Part shown: positions 1-7,340 of the stretch, piece by piece
How positions within the stretch are numbered: the first letter of the stretch is position 1
Layout of the letters: each line of letters begins with the position of its first letter
Assembly: GCA_026770585.1 (NCBI GenBank)
Contig: MU646388.1
Location: 671,246 to 690,316, forward strand
Origin: Baffinella frigidus
Taxonomy: Eukaryota > Cryptophyceae > Cryptomonadales > Baffinellaceae
Length of the DNA stretch: 19,071 bases
Direction: 5' to 3'
Position numbers and translations under genes: made by a program
The notes under the pieces: model-generated
The model's input: the letters and a program-made list of their open reading frames with translations, nothing else
Database searches by the model: none
What the model was told of the DNA's origin: nothing

Positions 1-41
1 GGGGGGGGGGGGGGGGGTTCTTATGAGCGAGGTACCCCTGT
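1..41 (+). mobile_element. Family A MITE, right end
   Basis: A run of 17 G and then TTCTTATGAGCGAGGTACCCCTGTA match the right end of family A. The left part is outside the window. Confidence 0.8.
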
Positions 42-43
42 AA

Positions 44-676
44 GCACCCTCACCAAGGAATTGTCTGATAGGGCCCTCACGTCTCCTCCAACCCATTCTC
101 CTGGCTCGTTCACTATCTCCGTCTCAGACACGCCGCACCTTTAGGGTTTAGGCATCAGGGTTTCGGGTTTGGAGGTTAAAGTTGAGAGAGAGAGAGAGAG
201 CATGTGCGCGGTCTTGCCACCCGACACGCTCAAGGGAAATCGATTTTCTCCTCTCGAATCTCACCGTTTCCCAAAAATATTTCCCACAAAACCTAGCCGT
301 AATGTCCAGTCTCCGATTAGTCAATTTAAATGGCTGACGGGATTAGATGTTCTCCTACAGTGTGAGCTACGTGGGACAGCAATGATTAGGTCCTGCCTTG
401 GGATGTGTTCTTGGCTTTTTTGGTTTCTGGTTTCACTTCCCAAATAGCTCACTGAGCTTGATAATTGTCCCGGCGTGGGGTCACGCCCACGCAGTCACCC
501 GAGCTAAACCCGGGCCACACTAGATTGTATTTCGCAAGGTGTCCATTTAAAGGAGTTCTGGTACAAACCTAGGTATTTTTAACCCCTGAAGTGAGTTAAG
601 CTCAGGAATGGCTCCAAACCCCACGCAAATCTGAGATACAATCTATTCAGGACCGCGAAAAGAGTGGGGGCAGCGC
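44..676. other. No supported gene
   Basis: It holds a short TTTAGGG-like piece (141-172), a GA microsatellite (187-201) and ordinary unique sequence. The 92-codon plus frame here lacks any gene support. Confidence 0.5.
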
Positions 677-797
677 TACAGGGGTACCTCGCTCATAAGA
701 AACCGCCCCCCACCTAGGACCACCACAGGTCCCTAGGCAGAGGGCTACTGTAGGGTCCTAAGAAGGGGCGGTTTCTTATGAGCGAGTTACCCCTGTA
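677..797 (+). mobile_element. Family A MITE, complete 121-bp copy
   Basis: It starts TACAGGGGTACCTCGCTCAT and ends with the inverse, CGAGTTACCCCTGTA. The inverted arms cover most of the element (CGCCCCC, CTAGGACC and TAGGGTCCT blocks), so the whole copy can fold. Termini TA-CAGGGG...CCCCTG-TA suit a TA target, and CAGGGGTACCTCG resembles the Tigger/pogo terminal motif CAGGCATACCTCG. No transposase is in the window. Confidence 0.85.
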
Positions 798-1219
798 CCC
801 GCAAAGACGAACACGCACCGCCCTGGGGTCCCTACGATAGGCGTGTTCCTAGAAGGCTAGGATCCCCTAAAGACGGGGTGTGTCCTTAGTTGCGGCGAAC
901 CATTGTGAATGTTGACGAAGACGAGTCAGCTGTTGAACCACTTGGACCGATAACCGTGGGCGCCTTCCCAAGTGACTCGCTAAGACCTGGTGGATAGTTC
1001 CCACCTGGAGCGCTATTCTTGAGTGGCCAGTAACCTCTTACGCTCCTACTTAGGGCAAAGGTAGGGGCCTACCACCTCCCTGGGGTCAAATATGACCCCC
1101 ATGGCGCACGGGATAGGGTTGGGCGACATTCCCAATCCGAAAACCAAGCTGGAACACGAAAAATCCGTCTTTCCCAGCGATTGACCCACTGCAGGCTCGA
1201 GTCCTAGCTCTGTCTCAGT
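798..1219. other. Non-coding, with small inverted repeats
   Basis: Palindromic pieces GGTAGGGGCCTACC and GGGGTCA-AATA-TGACCCC (around 1082) resemble the core of repeat B. ACGCACCGCCCTGGGGTCC near 815 has a relative near 15815 in reverse. No gene seen. Confidence 0.5.
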
Positions 1220-1314
1220 CTATTTGGTCTCACCGATTTGGTGAGCCCGGGCTCTTTCGCGCTCCCAAATTGACGGATCTGAACCGCAACCCCAGCATGT
1301 CAACTTTAGAATAG
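1220..1314 (+). repeat. Dispersed repeat C, 95 bp
   Basis: CTATTTGGTCTCACC, GGTGAGCCCGGGCTCTTT and TTGACGGATCTG...CAACTTTAGAATAG match the reverse complement of 15307-15401 with the same length. It carries two nested palindromes, CACC...GGTG and GAGCCCGGGCTC. Confidence 0.82.
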
Positions 1315-1351
1315 TCTGTGAACCCGGGTGAAGCTGCGCATGAAGTCGGGG

Positions 1352-1448
1352 GCTTGATGTGATCCGAAAGGAAGCATGGCCTCTCTACAGAACAAGTTCC
1401 GGTGTCCGCCTATGTTGGGAGCTCGCAGAACCTAAAAAACCTAAAGGA
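1352..1448 (+). mobile_element. Family E repeat copy
   Basis: GATGTGATCCGAAAGGAAGC, then TTCCGGTGTCCGCCTATGTTGGG and AACCTAAAAAACCTAAAGG, match the copy at 6273-6369. The tail units are slightly decayed. Confidence 0.7.
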
Positions 1449-1510
1449 TGTCTCCTACATTATCCCGCGCGATAGGCCTACTGCAGGCTCGTTGGGGGGT
1501 ACGTATTCCT

Positions 1511-1634
1511 TACAGGGGTACTTCGCTCATAAAAAAACGCCTCCTCCCAGGACCCTACCGTATGCCTATGCCTTGGGCCCTACGATGGTCCAGGGGGGGG
1601 GGGGGTGCTTTCTTATGAGCGAGGTACTCCTGTA
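1511..1634 (+). mobile_element. Family A MITE, complete copy with long G run
   Basis: Ends are TACAGGGGTACTTCGCTCAT and GAGCGAGGTACTCCTGTA. The right inner arm has a G run of about 12, longer than in the 121-bp copies, which explains its 124-bp length. Confidence 0.85.
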
Positions 1635-1842
1635 TTCGAGATGCCCCTGCACCTCGATCACCCACATACGAAGGGATTTTCGGCCCAAATCGGGCCACCT
1701 TTCCGTTACCTTGTCGGTAGGAGCCCCCCCCCATGTCCCTACGGGTTGCCTACCGTAGGGTCCTAGGTCTTATCGCTCAAGGGTCATTCGAAACCCCTTC
1801 GAAGTCCGCTGTGTGGAAAGGGCGAGAGAGTCGTCAATCCGT

Positions 1843-2099
1843 TAGGTCCTTTAGGTTTTAATTTCTCCCAACACGGCCCAACGACACGCCCTTCCGTAGA
1901 AAGGATCTGCCTAAAAAGCGTTCTTGCTTTCGGATCGCGTTTAGCTTTCCAGTGCAGAGGCTCGTGAAGAGTGGATAGTGGGTGGTTCTCCTGGGGTGTG
2001 TGAAGGTCCCAAAGAGGAACGCGCTCTCTCACACACACCGAACCCAAGTCAGCCTTTATGAGGCTCATGGTATCCCATGGCTGAAGTATAAGAGCTCCA
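1843..2099 (-). mobile_element. Family D, full-length copy
   Basis: In reverse orientation it runs from GGAGCTCTTATACTTCAGCC, through ACCATGAGCCTCATAAAGG and CTGACTTGGGTTCGGTG, to a short CCTAAAGGAC tail. Its length of about 257 bp equals that of 18213-18468, which fixes the full length of the family. Hairpin arms are degraded but still pair as AAAGC/GCTTT. Confidence 0.75.
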
Positions 2100-2136
2100 G
2101 GCACGGTAATACCTTTTCATTACGTTACACTCGACC

Positions 2137-2856
2137 TCACCGATCACACGACCCCGACAGGCCGGCAACCCGGCCAGCGCGCCTCCGTTCGCGCTCGAGC
2201 GACTCGCGAAATTCCATGTCCGACTTCAGGAAGATCTGCAGGTCGGCCTCGATGCGCCCGATGAGGGAGAGCCTCTCCTCGGGCTGGGAGCGACTGCTGA
2301 GCAGGGTGTTTGGGTCCCGCACATGATACGCGATCGGCGCGTGAAGGCGCGGCGGTGGGACGGTGGCGAGGCGCCGTTTGTTCCCCCACTCGGAAGAGAG
2401 GGTCCGCGCGCGAGAGAGGTATTCCTCATGCGCCTCCTCCTCAGCAGAAGGCCCGTCGCTTCCCGTCGCTTGCCCCTCGCTGCACTCGCTCACACGGAGT
2501 AAAGAAGAGGTGGCTTCCAGCTCTGCCACCGGGCCTCCATCGGGATTCTTGGCCACATCAACGGTGTCGGCAGCCGACAATGTCTGCACTTGGTGAGATG
2601 CAGCGAACGGCGCGCGCGCTCCAACTCCCGCCTCGTGCTTTTGGTCCATCACGAAAACCAGCATGGCACTGACCTCCCCCCCCTCCTCCTCGCGCAAGGT
2701 CTGCGCTTGCGCACGCGCGGCGCGGGACGGCGCGAGGAACCACCCAGAGAAGCATCCGACACGCCGTGCGCTGGTGGGGCCCCGGACCAGCGGGTGGGCC
2801 ATGTGTTCCTTCTTGTGTCCCCACCTTATCCGCGACCCCAGAGCTACTAAAAACAC
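2137..2856 (-). CDS. GC-rich exon of an unknown protein
   Basis: An open frame of 239 codons on the minus strand, in a GC-rich island, with protein-like composition. The N-terminal third is rich in Ala and Arg; the middle is acidic (SAEEEAHEEYLSRART); the C-terminal part looks helical and charged (IGRIEADLQIFLKSDMEF, then RESLERERRRAG). No family is recognised and no signal peptide is clear. The start is uncertain: Met codons occur at 2856 and at several points inside. A donor-like CG|GTGAGG lies at 2140, just before the TGA, in the same phase as the first donor of the gene at 12283. The exon may therefore continue past a family D repeat that sits immediately downstream. Overlapping plus-strand frames are probably shadows. 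Confidence is moderate that this is coding, low on its limits. Confidence 0.5.
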   Translation of the reverse strand: MFLVALGSRIRWGHKKEHMAHPLVRGPTSARRVGCFSGWFLAPSRAARAQAQTLREEEGGEVSAMLVFVMDQKHEAGVGARAPFAASHQVQTLSAADTVDVAKNPDGGPVAELEATSSLLRVSECSEGQATGSDGPSAEEEAHEEYLSRARTLSSEWGNKRRLATVPPPRLHAPIAYHVRDPNTLLSSRSQPEERLSLIGRIEADLQIFLKSDMEFRESLERERRRAGRVAGLSGSCDR

Positions 2857-2859
2857 CCC

Positions 2860-3367
2860 TCAGAACGGGGTTTCTTTGTGACTGAATGCCTATCATGGTA
2901 TTTTCACACCCGTGTCAGGGCCGTGAATCAAACACGTGTCCGTCTATACACGGCCACGTGACCTTCTACGTGTGTCTAGCTTCAGAAAAGATCGAGAACC
3001 TTCCAGAACCTCGCTTCTCATCACGGATCTCATCTTGACGCAACGCTGAAAGCTGACCATTCTTTGTTTCCTTTGTTTACTACACAGTTTACACCACTTC
3101 GGGACGGACACAGTCTTTCTAGACGGACACAGTCCATCTATGTGTACCAAAATTACTACAGAGCAAGCCGGTCACGTATGTTTTTATTGTTTACAAACGC
3201 TCCGTCCGTGGGAAAGTGGACATCTCCCCTTGCTCTAACATCTCCCCTTGCTCCGTCCAAGGGTCTATCACTGAATATTTCCTGTTGCTCCGTCTTCTTC
3301 TTCTTCTGAAGACCGGGGGCAACGCCGAGGGTGGTGCGCCATGGAGGAAACGGCTCAAGCTCCAGTC
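2860..3367. other. No supported gene
   Basis: It contains a short tandem ATCTCCCCTTGCTC (about 3225-3252) and a CTT microsatellite (3296-3316). Open frames are short and low in complexity. Confidence 0.5.
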
Positions 3368-3483
3368 TCGATGTGATCCTCTTCGGAGGCATCGGCGGGG
3401 TTGGGACGCGCCAGCATGGCTTTCCTGCAGAACAAGCTCCGGTGTCCGCCTATGTTGGGAGCTCGAAGAACCTCAAGGACCCT
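3368..3483 (+). mobile_element. Family E repeat copy with extra internal bases
   Basis: GATGTGATCC is separated from AGCATGGCTTTCCTGCAG by about 33 extra bases. It then follows the family through CTCCGGTGTCCGCCTATG to AACCTCAAGGACC. The long plus-strand open frame covering it is therefore doubtful. Confidence 0.6.
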
Positions 3484-3598
3484 GTGGAGTGCCTGTCCTG
3501 TAGAACCTGCTCGTTGGTCGCCGTGGTAGTCCACCGGGGCAACAACGGGATCAACAACAGGGGCACCAACGGGGGGGGGGCAGACCTCTGTGGTAGCC

Positions 3599-3738
3599 AT
3601 GGAGGCGAGGTTCCACCAGTTCTCGGAAGGAGGCATGGCGGCAACGGGAGGGGTGCCAGCGTCGGAGGCAACAACGGCGAGTGTGGCGCGCCATGAGGGC
3701 AACGGCGGGGGCGGATCGCCTATCGAGAAGCTCGCGAG
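3599..3738 (+). CDS. Possible first exon, unknown Gly/Ala/Thr-rich protein
   Basis: An ATG in a strong GCC-ATGG context opens a frame beginning M-E-A-R-F-H-Q-F-S-E-G-G and ending SPIEKLAR, followed by a good donor, GAG|GTGAGC, at 3739. The frame meets TGA directly after the donor. The following DNA turns into CCCTAAA-like repeats, as in the introns of the gene at 12283. The frame is open further upstream to 3530, so the true 5' limit is unknown. Low-complexity Gly/Thr content makes chance openness possible. No downstream exon was found, so the gene may be broken by the repeats and MITE that follow. Confidence 0.4.
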
Positions 3739-3756
3739 GTGAGCCTCTCACCCTCA

Positions 3757-3816
3757 CACCCACCCCCTACACCCTAACTCCTAAGCCCTAAACCCTAAGC
3801 CCCACACCCCACACCC
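3757..3816 (+). repeat. Degenerate CCCTAAA tract after a donor site
   Basis: Units CCCTACA, CCCTAAC, CCCTAAA and CCCCACA run for about 60 bp starting 19 bases after the donor at 3739. It is the fourth place where telomere-like DNA adjoins a coding-looking segment. No acceptor could be assigned. Confidence 0.75.
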
Positions 3817-4083
3817 GGATCCCCGCGTCCCCGCGCGCCCCCCGCGCCGCCATCCCGCCCTGCATCGCGTCAAGATTTACAACTACCTAGCTCTGTCCCA
3901 CTTGATTTCGTCTCATCATTAAAAATATTTAGCCGCAGATGGACAGTTAATTTGTACTGGAGATCCTCCTTCAATACTAATAATGGTGGCGAAATGTTTT
4001 TAATGATGAAACGAAATCAAGTGGGGCAGAGCTAGACTACATGTAACAACTCTTTCCCGGTACAAAACGGACGCGACGGGGTG
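3815..4083 (+). repeat. GC-rich segmental repeat R, copy 1, with MITE inserted
   Basis: The copy begins CCCCGCGTCCCCGCGCGCC and continues CGCCATCCCGCCCTGCATCGCG, TTTACAAC, a 149-bp MITE, and then TCTTTCCCGGTACAAAACGG. The same order without the MITE is found at 4325-4453. A partial copy is at 4097-4214. Confidence 0.8.
3882..4040 (+). mobile_element. 149-bp MITE (3887-4035) with 44-bp inverted ends and ACTAC duplication
   Basis: Inverted ends start CTAGCTCTG and pair over about 44 bases with three mismatches. ACTAC flanks both ends (3882-3886 and 4036-4040). The paralogous repeat at 4325-4453 reads TTTACAACCACATG where this copy would read TTTACAACTACATG with the element and one ACTAC removed, so the insertion site is confirmed by an empty relative. 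It encodes no protein. A 5-bp duplication does not by itself settle the superfamily. Confidence 0.88.
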
Positions 4084-4096
4084 CAAACTCGCTCCG

Positions 4097-4214
4097 CTGG
4101 AACCCCGCGTCCCCGCGCGCCCCCCGCGCCGCCATCCCGCCCTGCAAGGCAAAATTCTCAAGTATTTCTACGCATGCACCCTGCATCGCGTCCAGGTATT
4201 TCTACTCATGCGCC
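4097..4214 (+). repeat. Segmental repeat R, copy 2, with 36-bp tandem
   Basis: It shares GAACCCCGCGTCCCCGCGCG and the CGCCATCCCGCCCTGCA block with the other R copies. It then holds two imperfect tandem units of about 36 bp (AGTATTTCTACGCATGC... and GGTATTTCTACTCATGC...), each ending CCTGCATCGC(G/A)TCCAG. Confidence 0.7.
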
Positions 4215-4324
4215 CTGCATCGCATCCAGCCACCAGCCCTCACGGTTTGAGCAATTGGGAAATTACGTACCACTTTTAAACCTCTAAACACCCTGCTTTT
4301 GGAGTTTTAAAATAACCTACGCCG

Positions 4325-4453
4325 AAACCCAGCGTCCCCGCGCGCCCCCCGCGCCGGCATTCTCTCACACACTATACGATGCCGGCATTCGCGTCCAGGT
4401 TTACAACCACATGTTACTCTCTTTCCCGGTACAAAACGGACGCGACGGGGTGC
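4325..4453 (+). repeat. Segmental repeat R, copy 3, empty-site copy
   Basis: It has the GCGTCCCCGCGCGCC block, an inserted direct repeat of ATGCCGGCATTC type, TTTACAACCACATG, and then TCTTTCCCGGTACAAAACGG up to GGGGTGC. It lacks the MITE present in copy 1. Its right end overlaps the 3' end of the minus-strand gene at 4401-5029. Confidence 0.75.
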
Positions 4454-5029
4454 TGTACACCTTGAGCGCGTCCCCCACGTTGTCCATCGACACGCTCTTC
4501 CGCGTCGGGCGCCCTGGGGCACGCGCGGGCGCGCGCGCCAGCTCGGCGGGTGTCGCCGCGACACCCGCCGAGGCGGCAGGGGAGAGGGCGATCGGCGTGA
4601 GGGCGGAAGCGGCAGCGCCCGGGCGCGATGGGTGCCAGGCTGGGGACAGGCTGCTGTCCGCCTCCCCGGACCTGCTAGCTGCGAGCTCCGCGAGCTCCGC
4701 GAGCTCCGCGGTGTACTCCCTGACCAAATCCTCCCCGTCCCTGATCTCCTGGTAGTCCTGCGATCGGGACAGAGTTGGTTTGCAGGTCCTCAGAAGAGTG
4801 CTGCGAATGTCGAGGAGAGGCAAGCCAGTTCTTGCAAGGGCCGGTTGGGGGGGGGGGCTTGCTGCAGAGGCACCCAGAGCAGCCTGCGGCGGAGGTGTAC
4901 TCTAACTCAGCCTGAGGAAATGCCCACCTGAGAAATGCGCAGCGCCATGGCCTCGTCGCTGTTGCTCAGATGCGACTCGCTCCGCGAGCGCTGTCCGTCA
5001 GCGATCGGCACATCAAAGTCCGGCTCCAT
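4401..5029 (-). CDS. Two-exon gene, unknown Ser/Ala-rich protein
   Basis: Exon 1 is 5029-4928 (34 codons, starting M-E-P-D-F-D-V-P-I-A-D-G) and ends CAG|GTGGGC. A 170-bp intron ends CCGATCGCAG|GAC at 4758. Exon 2 starts with D-Y-Q-E-I-R-D-G-E-D and remains in phase 0. Visible features are a short heptad-like segment (TAELAELAELAAS), an Ala/Pro-rich linker and a basic patch with phosphosite-like residues (GRPTRKSVSMDNVGDALK). Exon 2 either stops at TGA-type end 4401 (about 152 residues in all) or is spliced at AAG|GTGTAC (4460); the DNA beyond 4460 is shared with repeat R, which makes the last 19 residues doubtful. An in-frame stop lies 48 bases upstream of the ATG. No family recognised; overlapping plus-strand frames are treated as shadows. 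Confidence 0.55.
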
Positions 5030-5337
5030 TCTGGAGACGTGGGCTATCCCGCCAGCCGAGGGTGCTTCTGTTACCTAACTCGCCTTTGACAAACACTACT
5101 GTTTTACAGCTTCTTCTGTTTTCAGCTGCACTGCGGAAACCCCTCCAGCCTTCCTACGAGTGCATGACCCACAACCTCTCTCACTCTCCCGACAGCTCGC
5201 GGGGAGCGGAGCAGATGGCCTCGAAGAGGTCGTAAATTCAGAAAATTGAGGGATTATTGAACTTGCAGGTCATGAGCCTCGGGTCTCACAATTTTGGGAA
5301 CTCCGTCAATTTTGGTGTATCCGAGTAAAGGACCTAA

Positions 5338-5554
5338 AGGCTGACTTGGGTTCGGTGTGTGTGTGAGCATGGCAGCGATGTCGCATACCTTCACACACCC
5401 CAAGAGAACCGCCCTGTATCCCCTCTTCACGAGCCTCTGCACTGGAGAGCGAAACGCGATCCGAAAGCAAAAATGCTTTCTCTGCAGTCCTTTCTACGGA
5501 AGGGCGTGTCGTTGGAATATGTTGGGAGCATTTAAAACCTAAAGGACCTAAAGG
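5338..5554 (+). mobile_element. Family D retroposon-like repeat, copy with partial head
   Basis: Family D has a fixed order: head with CTGACTTGGGTTCGGTG, a CACCCCAAGAGAACC block, GAGCCTCTGCACTGGAGAG, a hairpin GAAAGCA-AAAA-TGCTTTC, CTTTCTACGGAAGGGCG, TATGTTGGGAG, and a tail of CCTAAAGGA units. This copy starts at the GGTTCGG block and its head is joined to an older CCTAAAGG tail. Open frames in it recur in other copies and reflect the repeat, not genes. The variable short-unit tail and 5' truncations of sister copies suggest a retroposon; no polymerase gene is here. Confidence 0.75.
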
Positions 5555-5660
5555 TCCGAAAGCAAAAATGCTTTCTCTGCAGTCCTTTCTACGGAAGGGC
5601 GTGTCGTTGGGCTATGTTGGGAGCATTCAAAACCTAAAGGACCTAAAGGACCTAAAGGAT
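5555..5660 (+). mobile_element. Family D, 5'-truncated copy
   Basis: It starts at TCCGAAAGC directly after the tail of the preceding copy and runs through the hairpin and TATGTTGGGAG to three CCTAAAGGA units. The junction at CCTAAAGG suggests insertion into, or recombination at, the previous tail. Confidence 0.75.
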
Positions 5661-5750
5661 CCTAAGCTCGCCTCATTTCTGCACCGTGCATTTCTCTTTC
5701 GAATAAAGTCAATAAGTGTCAATAAGTGTCTAGTCCTTCAATAAGTGCGA
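5661..5750 (+). repeat. Dispersed repeat F with CAATAAGTGT units
   Basis: The segment CCTAAGCTCGCCTCA...GCACCGTGC...TTCGAATAAAGTC followed by CAATAAGTGT units recurs in reverse orientation at 18848-18933. In both places it lies between family D copies, so it may be part of a longer composite repeat. Confidence 0.75.
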
Positions 5751-5866
5751 CGTTGGGCTATGTTGGGAGAAATTAAAACCTAAAGGACCTAAAGGACCTT
5801 TCTACGGAAGGGCGTGTCGTTGGCATATGTTGGGAGAAATTAAAACCTAAAGGACCTAAAAGGATC
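5751..5866 (+). mobile_element. Two family D tail-end copies in series
   Basis: The first starts at CGTTGGGCTATGTTGGG (about 5751-5796); the second restarts at CTTTCTACGGAAGGG (about 5797-5866). Each ends in CCTAAAGG units. The first retains little more than its tail. Confidence 0.7.
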
Positions 5867-5898
5867 TTGGTAACGAAAAAAAATGGTCTAACTCAAAG

Positions 5899-6062
5899 CA
5901 CCCCAAGAGAACCACCCTGTATCCCCTCCTCACGAGCCTCTGCACTGGAGAGCTAAACGCAATCCGAAAGCAAAAATGCTTTCTCTGCAGTCCTTTCTAC
6001 GGAAGGGCGTGTCGTTGGCATATGTTGGGCGAAATTAAAACCTAAAGGACCTAAAGGACCTT
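5899..6062 (+). mobile_element. Family D, 5'-truncated copy
   Basis: It starts at CACCCCAAGAGAACC, lacks the head, and includes the intact hairpin GAAAGCA-AAAA-TGCTTTC and the tail CCTAAAGGACCTAAAGGACC. Confidence 0.75.
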
Positions 6063-6067
6063 TAGCA

Positions 6068-6100
6068 GCACCAAAGCACCAAAGCACCAAAGCACCAAAG
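6068..6100 (+). repeat. GCACCAAA microsatellite, four units
   Basis: Four perfect 8-bp GCACCAAA units plus one base follow the tail of the previous family D copy. No spacers are present, so it is not a CRISPR array. Confidence 0.9.
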
Positions 6101-6139
6101 TTAGCCGGTTTCAATAAGTTCACCTAGGTCCTAAAGGAC

Positions 6140-6249
6140 CTTCTAAACGCGATCCGAAGGCAAAAATGCTTTCTCTGCAGATCCTTTCCACGGAAGGGCG
6201 TGGCATTGGCATATGTTGGGCGAAATTAGAACCTAAAGGACCTAAAGGC
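6140..6249 (+). mobile_element. Family D, 5'-truncated copy
   Basis: It starts at CTAAACGCGATCCGAAGGC and ends with the CCTAAAGG tail. The hairpin arm carries A to G (GAAGGCA), which still pairs by wobble with TGCTTTC. Confidence 0.72.
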
Positions 6250-6272
6250 CGCGATCCTTCTGCACGGGGGGG

Positions 6273-6369
6273 GCTGATGTGATCCGAAAGGAAGCATGGC
6301 CTTTCTGCAGGATACGTTCCGGTGTCCGCCTATGTTGGGAGCTCGAAGAACCTTAAGGACCTAAAGGAT
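6273..6369 (+). mobile_element. Family E repeat, a diverged relative of family D
   Basis: It keeps the family D layout (GATCCGAAAG..., CTGCAG, CTATGTTGGGAGC, AACCT(T/A)AAGGACCTAAAGG) but with a different middle, TTCCGGTGTCCGCC. The hairpin arms are GAAAGG and CCTTTC instead of GAAAGCA and TGCTTTC. Other copies are at 1352-1448 and 3368-3483. Confidence 0.7.
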
Positions 6370-6370
6370 A

Positions 6371-6616
6371 AATGACTTGAGTTCGGTGCGTTTAAGTGAG
6401 CATGGGAGCGGTGTCGCATACCTTCACCCACCCCAACAGAACCACCCTGTATCCCCTCTTCACGAGCCTCTGCACTGGAGAGCGAAACGCGATCCGAAAG
6501 CAAGCATGCTTTCTCTGCAGATCCCTTCTACGGAACGGCGTGTCGTTGGAATATGTTGGGCGAAATTAAAACCTCAAGGACCTAAAGGTCAAATAAAACC
6601 TCAAGGACCTAAAGGA
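6371..6616 (+). mobile_element. Family D, nearly full-length copy
   Basis: It runs from ATGACTTGAGTTCGGTGCG through all family blocks to a doubled tail (CCTCAAGGACCTAAAGG, AAATAAAACC, CCTCAAGGACCTAAAGG). The reading frame over it is one of several such repeat-derived frames and is not considered a gene. Confidence 0.75.
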
Positions 6617-6645
6617 CGTATGTACGTTTGGGGGAAACTCCTACT

Positions 6646-6669
6646 GTTTGTGTGTGTGTGTGTGTGTGT
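6646..6669 (+). repeat. GT microsatellite
   Basis: An uninterrupted run of about ten GT units between two family D copies. Confidence 0.9.
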
Positions 6670-6711
6670 TTTCAAACCAGCGCCTTTGCGTTCTCGACGA
6701 TCGCGAAGGAA

Positions 6712-6800
6712 CAACGAGAATGCTTTTTCTGCAGATCTTTTCTACGGAAAGACGTGTCGTTGGGCTATGCTTGGAGCATTTAAACCTTAAGGACCTAAAG
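6712..6800 (+). mobile_element. Family D, 5'-truncated copy
   Basis: It starts inside the first hairpin (GAGAATGCTTTTTCTGCAG). It contains the second hairpin as CTTTTC-TAC-GGAAAG, a paired change from CCTTTC-TAC-GGAAGG, and ends CCTTAAGGACCTAAAG. Confidence 0.7.
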
Positions 6801-7062
6801 ATGTTTCTCAAGATGTTCCGCAGCGAGCCGACGACGCTGCGAGAAGCACCTCACCGAAAAATAGTAAAATAGTCACATTGCTATCCTCGAGTGGGCGATG
6901 TGAGCCTCGGTCGGACAGGTGATGAGCCTCGATGGTTGACTAATCAAGGTATCTTAGATCTCGCTCGTGGCACCTTACCGCCATCGAGCGAGGTGGTAAT
7001 CCCGCCCCTCCCTCACACTTCCCGGAATTCGCCCAGAGCTACAATCGCCGGTCTCGCCCTTC

Positions 7063-7320
7063 TTGGTTGAGGGAGAAGTTTGCTTCTTGGTTGTGCAGAT
7101 AACTGAATTATGCCCTGGTGGCTGGCAGGTTTCAATGCCAACCACCCCAACATCCTCGCCAAGTTCCGATCGCGGAGATTATCGCGGAGGAAGTCTCGAG
7201 GGAGCGCATCAAGTGGGCCCGCTGAGGTTCTCGCCCCTGTCTGCACAACTGTCTGCACAGGCCCAGGATCCCTGCCTCCCTTCGTCCGACAACTGGGAGG
7301 ATCCCCTGCCCCAGACTTGA
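7063..7320 (+). CDS. Doubtful coding fragment near the CCCTAAA array
   Basis: The open frame ends SSDNWEDPLPQT and stops about 20 bp before the telomeric array. A different frame in the middle (about 7173-7214) reads VPIAEIIAEEVSRERIKWAR and then stops, which looks at least as protein-like, and there is an acceptor-like CTGGCAG|G at about 7128. A minus-strand frame also spans the region. Some piece of exon is likely here, but frame and limits cannot be settled by eye, and no family is recognised. Confidence 0.25.
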   Translation: MVEGEVCFLVVQITELCPGGWQVSMPTTPTSSPSSDRGDYRGGSLEGAHQVGPLRFSPLSAQLSAQAQDPCLPSSDNWEDPLPQT

Positions 7321-7340
7321 TCAACTCCGACGGATTGCAA

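Noticed and set aside
169-447. 92-codon plus frame
   Set aside because: No splice, codon or composition support; it begins beside a GA microsatellite.
1784-2326. Open frames of about 106-114 codons on both strands
   Set aside because: Much of them lies in the family D repeat; similar frames recur in every copy.
6068-6100. Regular 8-bp repeats resembling a CRISPR array
   Set aside because: Units are contiguous without spacers and lie after a eukaryotic retroposon tail; it is a microsatellite.
6377-6872. 137-codon and 74-codon plus frames
   Set aside because: They run through family D copies and a GT microsatellite; peptide blocks recur across repeat copies.
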